DNA of 64,000 nt from CAWJAP01 sp963834365 (GTDB taxonomy: Bacteria; Acidobacteriota; Vicinamibacteria; Vicinamibacterales; Vicinamibacteraceae). How positions within the stretch are numbered: position 1 is the stretch's first letter; every line of letters starts with the position of its first letter. Location: the NCBI GenBank assembly GCA_963834365.1, contig CAWIBS010000036.1, forward strand, positions 186,001-250,000, read 5' to 3'. The position numbers were made by a program, and so were the translations under genes. Below the pieces are notes generated by a model. It did no database searches and had not been told where the DNA came from. It was given only the letters and a program-made list of their open reading frames with translations. Shown piece by piece: positions 18,377 to 27,566 of the stretch.

Positions 18377-18404
18377 CTAAGAGTTTGTAACGGATGTAAA
18401 AACC
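18377..18404. promoter_or_regulatory. Shared upstream element, copy at paralogue 1
   Basis: CTAAGAGTTTGTAACGGATG followed by TAAAAACC, 95 bases upstream of the paralogue 1 start. It matches 19999-20025, upstream of paralogue 2, at most positions. In the direction of the genes it reads TTTTACAYCCKTWACAAACT then CTTAG. A shared promoter or operator is possible. The surrounding 18340-18560 stretch is less GC-rich than the rest of the window. Confidence 0.45.
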
Positions 18405-18690
18405 TGGCCTCGTACAGCCTCGTGCAGTTCCGCCGTGTTTCCCTTGCCACTTTCGCCCCTTCAGTACGCGTTACGTACCACCTTGTACAGCTTGATGGTG
18501 TCGCGTTGATTTGCACTGTATTTGCAGGCGAATTCGACGTCATGCTTCGGTATCTGTGGATTCGTCGAACGGCGCGTTCCATCCTGCGCTTTCGCCCTAT
18601 AACCAGGGCACCCTCGCACTGGCATGTCGCCAGTCCCGAAGGACTGCGACAGGAGATCACCACTCACATGCGCACCAAACGCGCCCGATT

Positions 18691-18995
18691 CATCGCGCCC
18701 AACACGTCTTGAAGGCAGCCGTGAACGCAGGCCTGCTTCGCCACAACGTCGCCACCCGCACAACGAACACGCACTGCGCACGTACGCGAAGGCCGCAGGC
18801 GTCAAGCCCATCACCGTCCACGGCCTACGCCACACCCGCGCCACGCTACTCCTAGCCGCAGGGGTCCAGCCCCACGTGGTGCAGCCGCGCCTGGGTCACG
18901 CTAACATTCAGATCACGCTGAACCTCTACGCGCACGTGCTCCCGAGCATGCAGGCAGACGCCGCGAGCAAGCTCGCGACCATTCTCCATGGATAG
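18691..18995 (+). pseudogene. Tyrosine recombinase (phage-type integrase) remnant
   Basis: The core-binding end is visible in one frame at 18691 onward (HRAQHVLKAAVNAGLLRHNV, like the 'L..AV..GLI..NP' helix of integrases). The catalytic domain follows in another frame: LRTYAKAAGVKPITVHGLRH, then ATLLLAAGV, RLGHANIQITLNLYAHVLPS. The HxLRH arginine box, LGH histidine and catalytic tyrosine (LYAHV) survive. The N-terminal half and part of the catalytic domain are missing and no start is credible, so this is a relic. It sits between two paralogous genes. Confidence 0.75.
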
Positions 18996-19001
18996 CGCGA
19001 C

Positions 19002-19208
19002 ATGAATGATGAAGGACGCGGTGCAACGTCAGAGGACGACGGAGAGGCCCACATCACGGAGGAGCGCTGGGACACCCACTTCACCCAGCCGGAGGAGAGC
19101 TCGGTGATCGTGAAGCCAGCCCCAGGCTCACGCCCGGCGCTTAGCTTCGCTGTATACCGCGCGAGACGCGCGTATAAACGCTTTTGGCGGCGGGGCCTAC
19201 GGGGTTAG
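19002..19208 (+). CDS. Possible 68-residue protein after the integrase relic
   Basis: ATG 19002 opens six bases after the integrase relic's stop. The product is acidic at first (EDDGEAHITEERWDTHF) and very basic at the end (RARRAYKRFWRRGLRG). It has no recognised domain. It may be part of the decayed element or a chance frame. Confidence 0.25.
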   Translation: MNDEGRGATSEDDGEAHITEERWDTHFTQPEESSVIVKPAPGSRPALSFAVYRARRAYKRFWRRGLRG

Positions 19209-19440
19209 GACCCCACCCGGCCTGCTGAATCGCTTAGATCGCATCTAAACAAGCCAGACACACGGGTTATCGAAGGATCTGCGTTGCAAATGCTTTGACC
19301 GTCCTGACTTGGCGCCCTGCGGGCAGCGTTGGGCCTTCGGCCGGTAGCACGGCGTACAGACGTGGACCGAGGGAGCAACAACGGCGGATTAGCAACTTGA
19401 GAAAAGCACCCGACCATTTTGCCGGCGTCTGACCCTATTC
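19209..19440. other. Gap with no recognised gene
   Basis: About 230 bases between the 68-residue frame and paralogue 2. No tRNA, repeat or coding frame was recognised. It could hold the far edge of the decayed element, but I see no matching attachment-site repeats. Confidence 0.4.
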
Positions 19441-19815
19441 CTACGATGTCGCTCGCTTCGCCACGAATTCCTGCGTCTGGTCGCGCCCCTCACGCTGCCG
19501 CGTGAACTTGATCTCGTCGCCCGCCACCTTGCCCTTGTAGAGCAACTTCACTGTGTTGTCCTGGACGACGAGGGTGAATGCGAGGTCGTCGCCCGAGATC
19601 TTGCCATCGGTGATCGGCACATCGCCCCGGGGGCCGCTGACCGATCCGGTGAGCTTCTCGCCATCGACCTTGAACGTGAACGTCTGTTCGACCGTCTGTC
19701 CGTCGCGTCCGGGGACCTGCGCCACCCACTTGCCGGTCACGTCGGCCGCCTGGAGTGCGGCCACGATTACCACCGCCAGCGCGCCGACCAACAATGAAAT
19801 CCGCTGCTTCGTCAT
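19441..19815 (-). CDS. Small secreted beta-rich protein, paralogue 2
   Basis: 124 residues from ATG 19815, preceded by GAGGAGG. Same plan as the 17902-18282 gene: signal peptide (LLVGALAVVIVAALQA), VTGKWVAQVPGRDGQTVE, GSVSGPRGDVPITDGKISG, LYKGKVAGDEIKFTRQREG and the same AKRATS end. Longer upstream starts in the frame are ignored because the signal peptide and ribosome site fix the ATG. Its upstream region shares an element with paralogue 1, so the duplication probably included control sequence. Confidence 0.8.
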   Translation of the reverse strand: MTKQRISLLVGALAVVIVAALQAADVTGKWVAQVPGRDGQTVEQTFTFKVDGEKLTGSVSGPRGDVPITDGKISGDDLAFTLVVQDNTVKLLYKGKVAGDEIKFTRQREGRDQTQEFVAKRATS

Positions 19816-19998
19816 CGTTCCTCCTCGACCACTGTTGTCGCCGAAAGCGGGGACTTTTGGCCCGGACAGCGCCACGCCGCGGCATCGTAGCACAGCATAC
19901 GAGGGGCGTGGAACGCGGTGCAACTGGCCGGGATTAGAAAGAATTTGACAACCAGCCCCAGAAACCGCAAACCCCTTCGGCAACCTGCGCCATCGCCA

Positions 19999-20025
19999 CT
20001 AAGAGTTTGTTAAGGGTGTAAAAGG
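19999..20025. promoter_or_regulatory. Shared upstream element, copy at paralogue 2
   Basis: CTAAGAGTTTGTTAAGGGTG followed by TAAAAGG, matching 18377-18404 and, less well, 7973-8000. It is 184 bases upstream of paralogue 2 and directly beyond the stop of the glycosyltransferase gene, so it may instead be related to that gene's 3' end. Confidence 0.4.
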
Positions 20026-20028
20026 ACG

Positions 20029-21608
20029 CTAGTTCAGCGGCACCGTGACCATCGGCGTGCGCTCGCCGGCAAAATAACGGGCGCGATCGGCCGTCGCATA
20101 AAGACGCAGTTCGCGGCCGAAGTCGATGCGCGGGGGCCAGTCGAGTGCGCCCAAGGCGCTGGCGGCGCCGAAACGAGCCCGGAAGTCCGGCTCCTCCCAC
20201 CGTTCGAGCAGCAGATAGGGCGTCAGCCCCCGTGCTTCGAGATAGGCAAGCGTGCGATCGAGCGAGTCGGCAGGAATGGCGTCCCACAGCACCGTCGTCC
20301 GATCGCCGTAGTAGCGCACGCTCCCGCTGTGCCTGATGGCGAGCACCACGGCTCGCGGCTCGAGCGTACGGCCGAGATGCTCGCCGGCGACGCGAAACTT
20401 GTGCTCGTAGGTGCGAAGGACGAAGGCGTCCCGGCGATAGGCCGTCCGGACGAACACCGCGCACAGCAGGAGCCCGATCGCGACGAGTGCGAGGCGATCC
20501 CAGCGCCGCCGGCAGCCGTCCCGCCGCGTGCGACAGCACCGCCGCCACGAGGGCCATCGTGAACGGCAGCGCGGGCAGCAGGAATCGCAGGTACGTCCAG
20601 CCGTCGAACACGACATACGGCAGGTAACTCGCAATCACCAGAACGATGAGCGCGAGCCACGTCAGGACGACCCAGCGGGTCTGGCGGGTCTCCGCGTCGG
20701 CCCGGCCGGGCGGCCGTCACGAGGAGCGCGAGGGGAGCGAGGAGAAGCACCGGCGTGTGCGTCTCGAGCGCCCATCGCGTGTAGCGCGACAGGTTCGGCG
20801 CGACGTGCGCGGTGGAGAAGAGGTGGGCGAGTCCGCCGTAGCCGGATCGCGTCGCCGCGCCGTAGAGCAGGTGTTGAATGCCGGCGACGGCCAGCGCGCC
20901 GGGGAGCGCGCCCAGACAGAAACGCAGCGCATCGCGGGTTCGGGCCAGCGCGCCGCCGGCCTGGGGTCTCGTCCACACCGCGCACACGAGCACGGCCGCG
21001 AGCGGCACGAGATTCGGCCGCGTCAGCACGGCCGCCGCCGTGGCGAGCCCGGCGCCCACGAGGGTCCGCGGCGAGCCTCTCGCGACCAGCCAGGCGGCGA
21101 GCGCCCACCAGGCGGCGGCCGGCACGTCGCTCATGGGCTGCACGACCTGGTAGAGAAATATCGGGCTGGTCGCGACCAGGGGCGCCGCGAGCGCGCCGCC
21201 CCGCGCCCCGGCGATCTCGCGGCCGAGCAGAAATGTGAGCCACACGGTCAGTGCGCCCAGGATCGGAACGACCAGGTGGACGCCCTCGCGGCCGAACACG
21301 AGCCGGAACGGCACCATGGTCAGCGCGAGGCCCGCGGGGCAGATCGGCGCGATGGCACCGGGTACGCTCGTCGAAGGCACGAAGCCGGTCGGCGCCAGCG
21401 GCAGCCAGGGATCCAGCCACGGCGCGCCGGCGAAGATCGCGGCCTGCGGCGTCGTCATGGTGCCGAACGCCCAGCGCTCCGCCTGTTCGATGTAGCAATA
21501 GGAATCCGAGCCGCCCGCGACGCGGGTCCCCCACACGAGGCCGACCACCAGGGCAGCGATCGCGGCCGACGCGCCGATCGCCGTGTGCAGGGAGTGCCTA
21601 GCGGTCAA
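20029..21608 (-). CDS. Multi-pass membrane glycosyltransferase (GT39/ArnT-like), frameshifted
   Basis: Polytopic transferase expected to use a lipid-phosphate sugar donor. The first frame, from about TTG 21608, has a membrane segment, then the family's acidic luminal loop (GGSDSYCYIEQAERWAFG), several more segments (LVVPILGALTVWLTFLLG, LVGAGLATAAAVLTRPN) and ends near 20690. FDGWTYLRFLLPALPFTMAL continues in a second frame, and ALVAIGLLLCAVFVRTAYRR to the stop at 20029 in a third. Both shifts are one base. The start overlaps the end of the family-2 glycosyltransferase gene, which may make the lipid-linked sugar this enzyme uses. Confidence 0.72.
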
Positions 21609-22304
21609 AGCGGTATTTGAACAACACGCCGATGGCGTGCAGACCGTCACGCCAGCCGATCTTCTTGCCGGCCTGGCGGGAACGTGGCGAGAATCGGACT
21701 GGCAGCTCGACGATGCGATGGCTGGCGCGCAGCAGCTTGGCGGTGATCTCCGGCTCGATGTCGAAGCGGTTGGATGCGAGACGAAGCGACCGGGCCACCT
21801 CGGTCGTCATCACCTTGTAGCACGTCTCCATGTCGGTGAGGCGCCGCCGTACAGCAGATTGGTCACGGCCGTGAGGAACCGGTTTGCGGCAATCGTCTTC
21901 CAGGGCGCATCGGGCCGCTGGCCGAGGAAGCGCGACCCGTACACGACCTCGGTGTCGCCGGCGATGATCGGCGCGACCAGCTCGGCGATCTGTGCGGGGT
22001 CGAGCTCGAGATCGGCGTCCTGGATGGCGACGATCGATCCCCTGACCTCGGACGACCCGCGGCGAATCGCGCTGCCCTTGCCGCCGTTGCGCGCGGCATG
22101 GACGATCCGCACGTCGGGGCCGGGCGCCACGTCATCGAGCACCGTTCGGGTCTGGTCCGTCGAGCCGTCGTTGACGACCACGATCTCACGGGGCAGCGGC
22201 AGCGCGATCGACCGCAGGCGGGCCAGGACGGCGCCGACGGTCCCCGCTTCGTTGTAGACCGGGACGATGATGGAGAGGAGCGGGGAATCCGGCGGGGCGT
22301 TCAC
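21598..22304 (-). CDS. Family 2 glycosyltransferase (dolichyl-phosphate-sugar synthase-like), frameshifted
   Basis: The N-terminal frame from ATG 22304 has LLSIIVPVYNEAGTVGAVLA, VVNDGSTDQT and IVAIQDADLELDP (the DXD metal site), then GSRFLG. After LLYGG (about 21835-21850) the family tail continues in another frame: METCYKVMTTEV, NRFDIEPEITAKLL, ELPVRFSPRSRQAGKKIGWR, ending at 21598. The whole is about 235 residues, the usual length for DPM1/GtrB-like enzymes without a membrane tail. It probably loads a sugar on undecaprenyl phosphate for the overlapping downstream transferase. Confidence 0.85.
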
Positions 22305-22339
22305 GATTCGCGGCAGTTGACCCGTGACTATACGCCGTG

Positions 22340-22480
22340 TCCCGGCTAACAGGCTACCGGCTGCAGGCTACAGGCCCGCCACCATGTTTTCGCAAGCCTG
22401 TAGTCCGTAGTCCGTAGTCCGTCGCCCAGGACCCGACCGAAGACCGAAGACCGTCGACCAACGACCAATCAGGCGACGCG
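22340..22480. repeat. Heptamer array (GTAGTCC / GACCGAA units)
   Basis: Three GTAGTCC units at about 22400-22420 are followed by GACCGAA, GACCGAA, GACCGTC, GACCAAC and GACCAAT at about 22435-22470. The arrangement matches the array at 26305-26400. It fills the gap between the glycosyltransferase start and the TPR gene. Confidence 0.75.
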
Positions 22481-22571
22481 CGGCGCCAGCCTTACGGTTT
22501 TCTTACCAGCGTCTGACGCGTCCACCGATCCGGAGGCCGATGCTGAACGTCTCATGACTAGCGAGGTTTTC

Positions 22572-24326
22572 ATGATTCGATACATCCTGATCAGTCTGAG
22601 TGTTCCCCTCCTCACGACGGGTGTCCTGATCCCCGGGGTGCCGGCCACACCAGCGCTGTCCGGCGCGGTTGGTGTTCCAGCGAATCCGGTGCCGGACGCA
22701 TCCACCCCGCTGGCGCCGGAACTGTCGGGTCTCGGCACGTGGCAGTTCCCGGTCTCGACCAAGGTTGCTCGCGCGCAACTCTTCTTCAACCAGGGATTGC
22801 GCCTGCTGTACGGCTTCAACCACCCGGAGTCGCTGCGCGCGTTTCGCGAAGCGGCACGGCTCGATCCGGCTCTCGCGATGGCGTACTGGGGTCAGGCGAT
22901 CGCGCTCGGTCCGAACCTCAACGCACCGCTGACGCCCGAGAACGCGGCGGCCGCCCTGGCCGCGATTGACAAGGCGCGTTCGCTGGCCAAGTCCGCTGCG
23001 CCGATCGAACGGGCGCTCATCGAGGCCCAGGCGCGCCGGTTCACGGCGGACGGGGCAGACCGGAAGTCCCTCGACCTGGCATATGCCGACGCCATGCGTG
23101 GCGTCGCTGACGCGTTCAACGACCATGCGGACGTGCAGACCCTGTTTGCCGACGCGCTGATGAACACGATGCCGTGGGACTACTGGCAGAAGGACGGAGG
23201 TCCGAAGCCGGACACGTCGATCGCGCTGACCGCGCTCGAGCGGGTGCTGGCACGTCATCCGGGCCACCCCGGTGCGAACCACTATCACATTCATCTGCTC
23301 GAGGCGTCGAACGATCCCGATCGCGCGGTGGCGAGCGCCGATCGTCTCGGGGCGCTGATGCCGGCCGCCGGGCACATGGTCCACATGCCCTCGCACATCT
23401 ATCTGCGCGTCGGCCGCTACGCGGAGGCGGGCGAGGCGAACGAGCGGGCGATTGTCGCCGACGAGGACTACCTGGCCCAGTGTCAGGCGCAGGGTCTGTA
23501 TCCGATCAGCTATTACCCGCACAACGTCCACTTTCTGTGGGCGGCCGCCACCTTCGAGGGCCGCAGCGCGGTCGCCATCGCTGCCGCGCGGAAGGTCGCC
23601 GAGAAGGTGCCGCACCATCACGCGGGCGCGGTCGTCTGGACGGCCGACTTCCCGGTGACGCCGCTGCTGTCGTTCGCACGCTTCGGCCGGTGGACCGAGG
23701 TGCTGACGTCGCCCGAACCGCCGGCCCACGACCCATATGCCCGTGGCCTCTGGCATTACGCCCGGGCCATGGCCTATACGGCACGTGGGCAGCAGGATCG
23801 TGCACAGGCTGAAGTGGCCCGCGTCGAAACGCTGATCGGACACGAGGCCTTCACGACGAAATTCAAGGACACGCCGTTCGCGCAGATTCTGACGATTGCC
23901 GCGCGGATGGCCGCCGGCGAAATGGCAGCTCGGGACGGCCGCTTCGAGGACGCGATCGCGAAGCTTCAGGAGGCGGTGGCGATCGAGGACGGCCTCCCGT
24001 ACAACGAGCCGCCGTTCTGGCACCATCCGCCGCGTCAGGTCCTCGGAGCCGTGCTGCTCGACGCCGGCCGCGCGTCCGACGCCGAACGCGTGTATCGCGA
24101 GGATCTGGTCCGCTTCCGCGAGAACGGCTGGTCGCTGTTCGGCCTGGCCCGCAGCCTCGAGGCTCAGGGGAAGAAAGCCGAGGCGGCCGACGCCGACCGC
24201 CGCTTCCGCAAGGCCTGGGCGCGTGCCGACATCACGCTCACATCGTCGCGCATCATGCCGCGACGCTCGGCAGCCGGGATGAGCCCTACCAGCTCGGCAA
24301 GTAAGAATGAGCCGCGCGAGCCCTGA
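22572..24326 (+). CDS. Secreted TPR-repeat protein
   Basis: 584 residues from ATG 22572, where GCGAGG gives a ribosome site; an ATG at 22554 would add six. Signal peptide IRYILISLSVPLLTTGVLI. The body consists of TPR units, the first being AQLFFNQGLRLLYGFNHPES, LRAFREAARLDPALAMAYWG. Further units and HIHLLEASNDPDRAVASADR, HMPSHIYLRVGRYAEAGEAN are typical of a family of periplasmic TPR proteins in soil bacteria. No catalytic motif is visible. Confidence 0.82.
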   Translation: MIRYILISLSVPLLTTGVLIPGVPATPALSGAVGVPANPVPDASTPLAPELSGLGTWQFPVSTKVARAQLFFNQGLRLLYGFNHPESLRAFREAARLDPALAMAYWGQAIALGPNLNAPLTPENAAAALAAIDKARSLAKSAAPIERALIEAQARRFTADGADRKSLDLAYADAMRGVADAFNDHADVQTLFADALMNTMPWDYWQKDGGPKPDTSIALTALERVLARHPGHPGANHYHIHLLEASNDPDRAVASADRLGALMPAAGHMVHMPSHIYLRVGRYAEAGEANERAIVADEDYLAQCQAQGLYPISYYPHNVHFLWAAATFEGRSAVAIAAARKVAEKVPHHHAGAVVWTADFPVTPLLSFARFGRWTEVLTSPEPPAHDPYARGLWHYARAMAYTARGQQDRAQAEVARVETLIGHEAFTTKFKDTPFAQILTIAARMAAGEMAARDGRFEDAIAKLQEAVAIEDGLPYNEPPFWHHPPRQVLGAVLLDAGRASDAERVYREDLVRFRENGWSLFGLARSLEAQGKKAEAADADRRFRKAWARADITLTSSRIMPRRSAAGMSPTSSASKNEPREP

Positions 24327-24397
24327 GTTGCTCTGAGCCTCGACCCTCGAGCCGGCGCCTCGTTCGGCGGCCGGGTGCCGGCTCGTTGTTTCTGGTG

Positions 24398-24844
24398 ATG
24401 TCCGGACAGTGGCCGCCCCACGACACGCTCGACCTGCGAACTCAGGTCTCGGCCATCCGCTGGGCGAGCGCGGCGACAGGACTGGCGTGTGTCGCGCTCG
24501 GCGCGGTCGGGGCGATCGTGCCGGGCCTGCCGACCACGGTCTTCCTGCTGGCCGGCTCCTACTTCCTGACCCGCTCCTGTCCGCTGCTCGAGCGTCGCAT
24601 TCGCGAAAGCCGGCTGTTTCGGCCGTACGCGGCCTATCTCGATCCCGCCACCCCCCTGCCGCGGCGCGCCCGCCTCACGGCGCTGGCCGGCATGTGGACG
24701 TCGATCGGCGTCAGTGCGTTCCTCCTCTCGCTCGGCACACAGTCGTGGATGCCGCCGCTCGTCCTCGCGATCGCCGGCCTGATCGGCACGGTCGTGATTC
24801 TTCGCTTCCGAAGCTCGGATACGGCCGCTAGCCGGAGCACTTAA
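24398..24844 (+). CDS. DUF454 (YbaN-like) inner membrane protein
   Basis: 148 residues from ATG 24398. The segment LGAVGAIVPGLPTTVFLLAG followed by YFLTRSCPLLERRI and the pair of C-terminal hydrophobic helices are the DUF454/YbaN pattern. The role of the family is unknown. A TTG at 24386 would extend it by four residues; neither start has a strong ribosome site. Confidence 0.82.
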   Translation: MSGQWPPHDTLDLRTQVSAIRWASAATGLACVALGAVGAIVPGLPTTVFLLAGSYFLTRSCPLLERRIRESRLFRPYAAYLDPATPLPRRARLTALAGMWTSIGVSAFLLSLGTQSWMPPLVLAIAGLIGTVVILRFRSSDTAASRST

Positions 24845-24920
24845 CCCAGCGTGGAGCCACCAGGTCTGGCCGCGCCTCCGTTGGCTCCGCGCCGAGTCGC
24901 CTGACGCATAATTGGGCGCC

Positions 24921-26237
24921 ATGCGTATCCGTCTCCCGGGTCGAGGTGGGCTCGCCGCCCTTGCCATCGTTCTGGCCTGGACGTCGCAGTTGGCGGCGGA
25001 CTGGACCCAGTTCCGCGGTCCCGACGGGACCGGCGTTGCCAAGGACACGGGCGTCCCGCTGGCGTGGAGCGAGTCGGCCAACGTCACCTGGAAGACCGCG
25101 ATTCACGGGCGCGCCTGGTCATCGCCGGTGGTTCTCGGATCGCAGGTGTGGGTGACCACGGCGACCGAGGACGGGCGAAAACTGTCGGCGCTCGCGCTCG
25201 ATCGCGAGACCGGCAAGATTCTGTTCGACCTCGCCCTGTTCGACGTCGCGACGCCGCAGTACGCGCATCCCTTCAACACCTATGCGTCGCCGACACCGGT
25301 CATCGAGCCGGGCCGGGTGTACGTGACGTTCGGCTCGCCCGGGACCGCCGCGATCGACACGCGAACGGGCAAAGTGGTGTGGGAGCGCCGTGATTTCGTC
25401 TGCAACCATTTCCGGGGCGCGGGATCGTCGCCGGTCCTGGCGGGCGACCTGCTGCTGCTGCATTTCGACGGCAGCGATCACCAGTTCGTGGTCGCGCTCG
25501 ACAAGCGAACAGGCAAGACCGTCTGGCGCACCGAGCGATCGGTCGATTTCAAGGACATCGGGCCCGACGGGAAGATCCAGGCCGAGGGCGACTACCGGAA
25601 GGCGTTCGCGACCCCGCGCGTCATCACGCTGGATGGCAGGCCGGTGATGATCAGCATCGGCTCGAAGGCCACCTATGCCTACGACGTGGCGACCGGCAAG
25701 GAGGTGTGGCGCATCGAGGAGCCGACCAACCACTCGGGCAGCACGGTGCCGGTCGTCGCCGACCGCCTGGTCGTCTATCAGAGCGGCTTTCCGCGCGGAC
25801 AGTTGCTCGCGGTGCGGCCCGACGGCTCCGGCGACGTCACGGCGACCCACATCGTCTGGCGACTGACCCGCAGCGTGCCCAGCAAACCGTCAATCCTGAT
25901 CAAGGACGGGCTCATCTTCATGATCGGGGACGCCGGCGTCGCGAGCGCCGTCGATGCCAGGACGGGTGAGGTGGTATGGAGCGCGCGCGTGCCCGGCAGC
26001 TATTCGGCCTCGCCGGTGTGGGCCGACGGACGCGTCTACCTGTTCAGCGAAGAAGGCAGGACGACGGTCATCCAGGACGGGCGGGAATTCAAGGTCCTCG
26101 CCGAGAACCAGCTCGGAGACGGCTTCATGGCGTCGCCCGCCATCGCCGGCGGATCGCTGTTCCTCCGCTCCCGTACTCACCTCTATCGCATCGATCAGCC
26201 TCGCCCTACGGCCACGGACAAGAGCCGCGGAAACTGA
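24921..26237 (+). CDS. Secreted PQQ-like beta-propeller protein
   Basis: 438 residues. Signal peptide (GLAALAIVLAWTSQLAA) then WTQFRGPDGTGVA, the N-terminal hallmark of PQQ-like WD40 propellers common in Acidobacteria and Planctomycetes. Blade motifs recur: ALDRETGKILFDL, AIDTRTGKVVWERR, ALDKRTGKTVWRTE, AYDVATGKEVWRIE and AVDARTGEVVWSAR. There is no heme or dehydrogenase domain, so it is more likely a scaffold or YncE/BamB-like protein than a quinoprotein enzyme. Confidence 0.87.
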   Translation: MRIRLPGRGGLAALAIVLAWTSQLAADWTQFRGPDGTGVAKDTGVPLAWSESANVTWKTAIHGRAWSSPVVLGSQVWVTTATEDGRKLSALALDRETGKILFDLALFDVATPQYAHPFNTYASPTPVIEPGRVYVTFGSPGTAAIDTRTGKVVWERRDFVCNHFRGAGSSPVLAGDLLLLHFDGSDHQFVVALDKRTGKTVWRTERSVDFKDIGPDGKIQAEGDYRKAFATPRVITLDGRPVMISIGSKATYAYDVATGKEVWRIEEPTNHSGSTVPVVADRLVVYQSGFPRGQLLAVRPDGSGDVTATHIVWRLTRSVPSKPSILIKDGLIFMIGDAGVASAVDARTGEVVWSARVPGSYSASPVWADGRVYLFSEEGRTTVIQDGREFKVLAENQLGDGFMASPAIAGGSLFLRSRTHLYRIDQPRPTATDKSRGN

Positions 26238-26254
26238 CGTCTCCACGACGATCT

Positions 26255-26400
26255 GAGCCACGGATCAGCAGAGATCTGACAAGGTCTGACAAAGGTCCGC
26301 GCCAGCCCGCAGCCCGCAGCCCGTAGTCCGAAGACTGAAGTCCGAAGACTGAAGACCGAAGACCGAAGACCAACGACCAACGACCGACGACCTAGCCCGT
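26255..26400. repeat. Mixed low-complexity gap: GATCTGACAAG motif and heptamer array
   Basis: Bases 26255-26300 contain GCCACGGATCAGCAGAGATC and TGACAAGGTCTGACAAAGG, the same sequence type as the 55608-55862 array but in reverse orientation. Bases 26305-26400 are a run of 7-base units (CCCGCAG, CCCGTAG, TCCGAAG, ACTGAAG, ACCGAAG, ACCAACG, ACCGACG). No gene is present. Confidence 0.75.
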
Positions 26401-26423
26401 AGTAGTCTCTTGGCGGAGTGACG

Positions 26424-27467
26424 ATGAACGAGACGCGTGACGTCTGGGTCGGGACCGACGGTGGCGCGACCACCACCAAGATCGGCGGGGTGTGGGAGGA
26501 CGGCAGCACGGTGTCCACGCGCCTGCTGCAGCGATCGACGAACTCGCAGCTCGGTCCGCTCGCGGTCGTGCGAGGGCTGGGTGCAGGCGATCGACGACTA
26601 CCTCGCGCGAGAACGCGCTCGCCTGGGACGCGGTGCGTGGCGTGGGAGTGGCGGTGCCGGGACCGCAACAGCGCTACGGTGTGCTCGATCGTTCGCCCAA
26701 TCTGCCCGAGAGCTTCACGGGATTCGACGTGCTCACCGAGTATGGCGCGGCGCTCGCGCAGCGGGCGGGGCGGTCGGTGCCCCTCGCGGTCGGCAACGAT
26801 GGAAACATGGGCGGCGTCGCCGAGGCCCAACGCGTCCGCGGCGTCGGGCAGTCCACTGTCGTCATGCTGGCGCCGGGATCGGGACTTGGATGTGCGTTCG
26901 TCGATCGAGCACGGCCTTCCGCTCGATGGCGACACGCTTGCCGGGATGGAGGCGGCGCACATGCCGGCGCCGCTGCACCTGCTGAACGTCGATGCCTATC
27001 CGTGCGGGTGCGGGCGACGATGGGGGTGCTTCGAGGTCTACACGAGCCTGTCCGGCCTGCCATTCCTGCTCGAGGCGCAGCTGGCTCTTCGGCCCGACCA
27101 CGAGCTGGCGCGATCGCCGCTCGGGCCGCGCGAGCGGGCGCTCACGCTTCGCGGCCTCGCGCAGAAGGGCGATGCGCTGGCGCTCGAGTTGTTCAGCTTT
27201 CAGGCCCGCGCGCTCGGTCTGCACGTCGCGATGCTGGCCATGGCGCTCGATCCGCACTACGTGGTGATTGGGGGCGGGCTGATGGATCCCGATGCGACGA
27301 CGCCGGCGTTTCGCGAGCGGTATCTGCAGATCGTGCGGGAGACGGCGGAACCCCATCTCTGGCCGGCGCAGCGCTCGCGCCTGACCGTCGTCCAGGCGGC
27401 GCTCGGAGACTTGTCACAGGCGATCGGCGCGGCGCTGGTGGCGCTCTATCGGCGCTCGTCGTCCTGA
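26424..27467 (+). CDS. ROK family sugar kinase/regulator, frameshifted three times
   Basis: ATP-binding ROK protein (VWVGTDGGATTTKIGG at the start). The conserved chain moves through three frames: WVQAIDDYLARE in the second (from about 26570), VRGVGVAVPGPQ and VPLAVGNDGNMGGVAEAQ in the third (from about 26610), then back to the first at about 26895 with IEHGLPLDGDTLAG and the zinc motif CGCGRRWGCFE. DPHYVVIGGGLMDPD closes the fold. Each shift equals one extra base. No DNA-binding N-terminus is present, so a glucokinase-like role is likelier than repression. It is flanked on both sides by repeat elements. Confidence 0.8.
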   Translation: MNETRDVWVGTDGGATTTKIGGVWEDGSTVSTRLLQRSTNSQLGPLAVVRGLGAGDRRLPRARTRSPGTRCVAWEWRCRDRNSATVCSIVRPICPRASRDSTCSPSMARRSRSGRGGRCPSRSATMETWAASPRPNASAASGSPLSSCWRRDRDLDVRSSIEHGLPLDGDTLAGMEAAHMPAPLHLLNVDAYPCGCGRRWGCFEVYTSLSGLPFLLEAQLALRPDHELARSPLGPRERALTLRGLAQKGDALALELFSFQARALGLHVAMLAMALDPHYVVIGGGLMDPDATTPAFRERYLQIVRETAEPHLWPAQRSRLTVVQAALGDLSQAIGAALVALYRRSSS

Positions 27468-27479
27468 CGTCGCCGGAGC

Positions 27480-27553
27480 GGCCGGTCTGAAGACCGGCCT
27501 TCCTGCGGAGGAGACGCCAACCCACGGCAGGAGGGCGGGGCTTCAGCCCCGCC
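27480..27553. repeat. Three-stem palindromic element, copy 1
   Basis: Hairpin A is GGCCGGTCTGAAGACCGGCC (27480-27499). Hairpin B is GGCGGGGCTTCAGCCCCGCC (27534-27553). Between them TCCTGC and GCAGGA can pair, giving a third stem that brings the hairpins together. A second copy with different stem bases but the same plan lies at 57200-57271. It starts 12 bases after the ROK stop codon. Confidence 0.65.
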
Positions 27554-27566
27554 ATGCTCCGCTAGT

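Noticed and set aside
17902..19815. The idea that the two paralogues are terminal repeats of a transposon
   Set aside because: They are direct and diverged throughout, each has its own start, signal peptide and stop, and no transposase or target duplication is seen; only an integrase relic lies between them.
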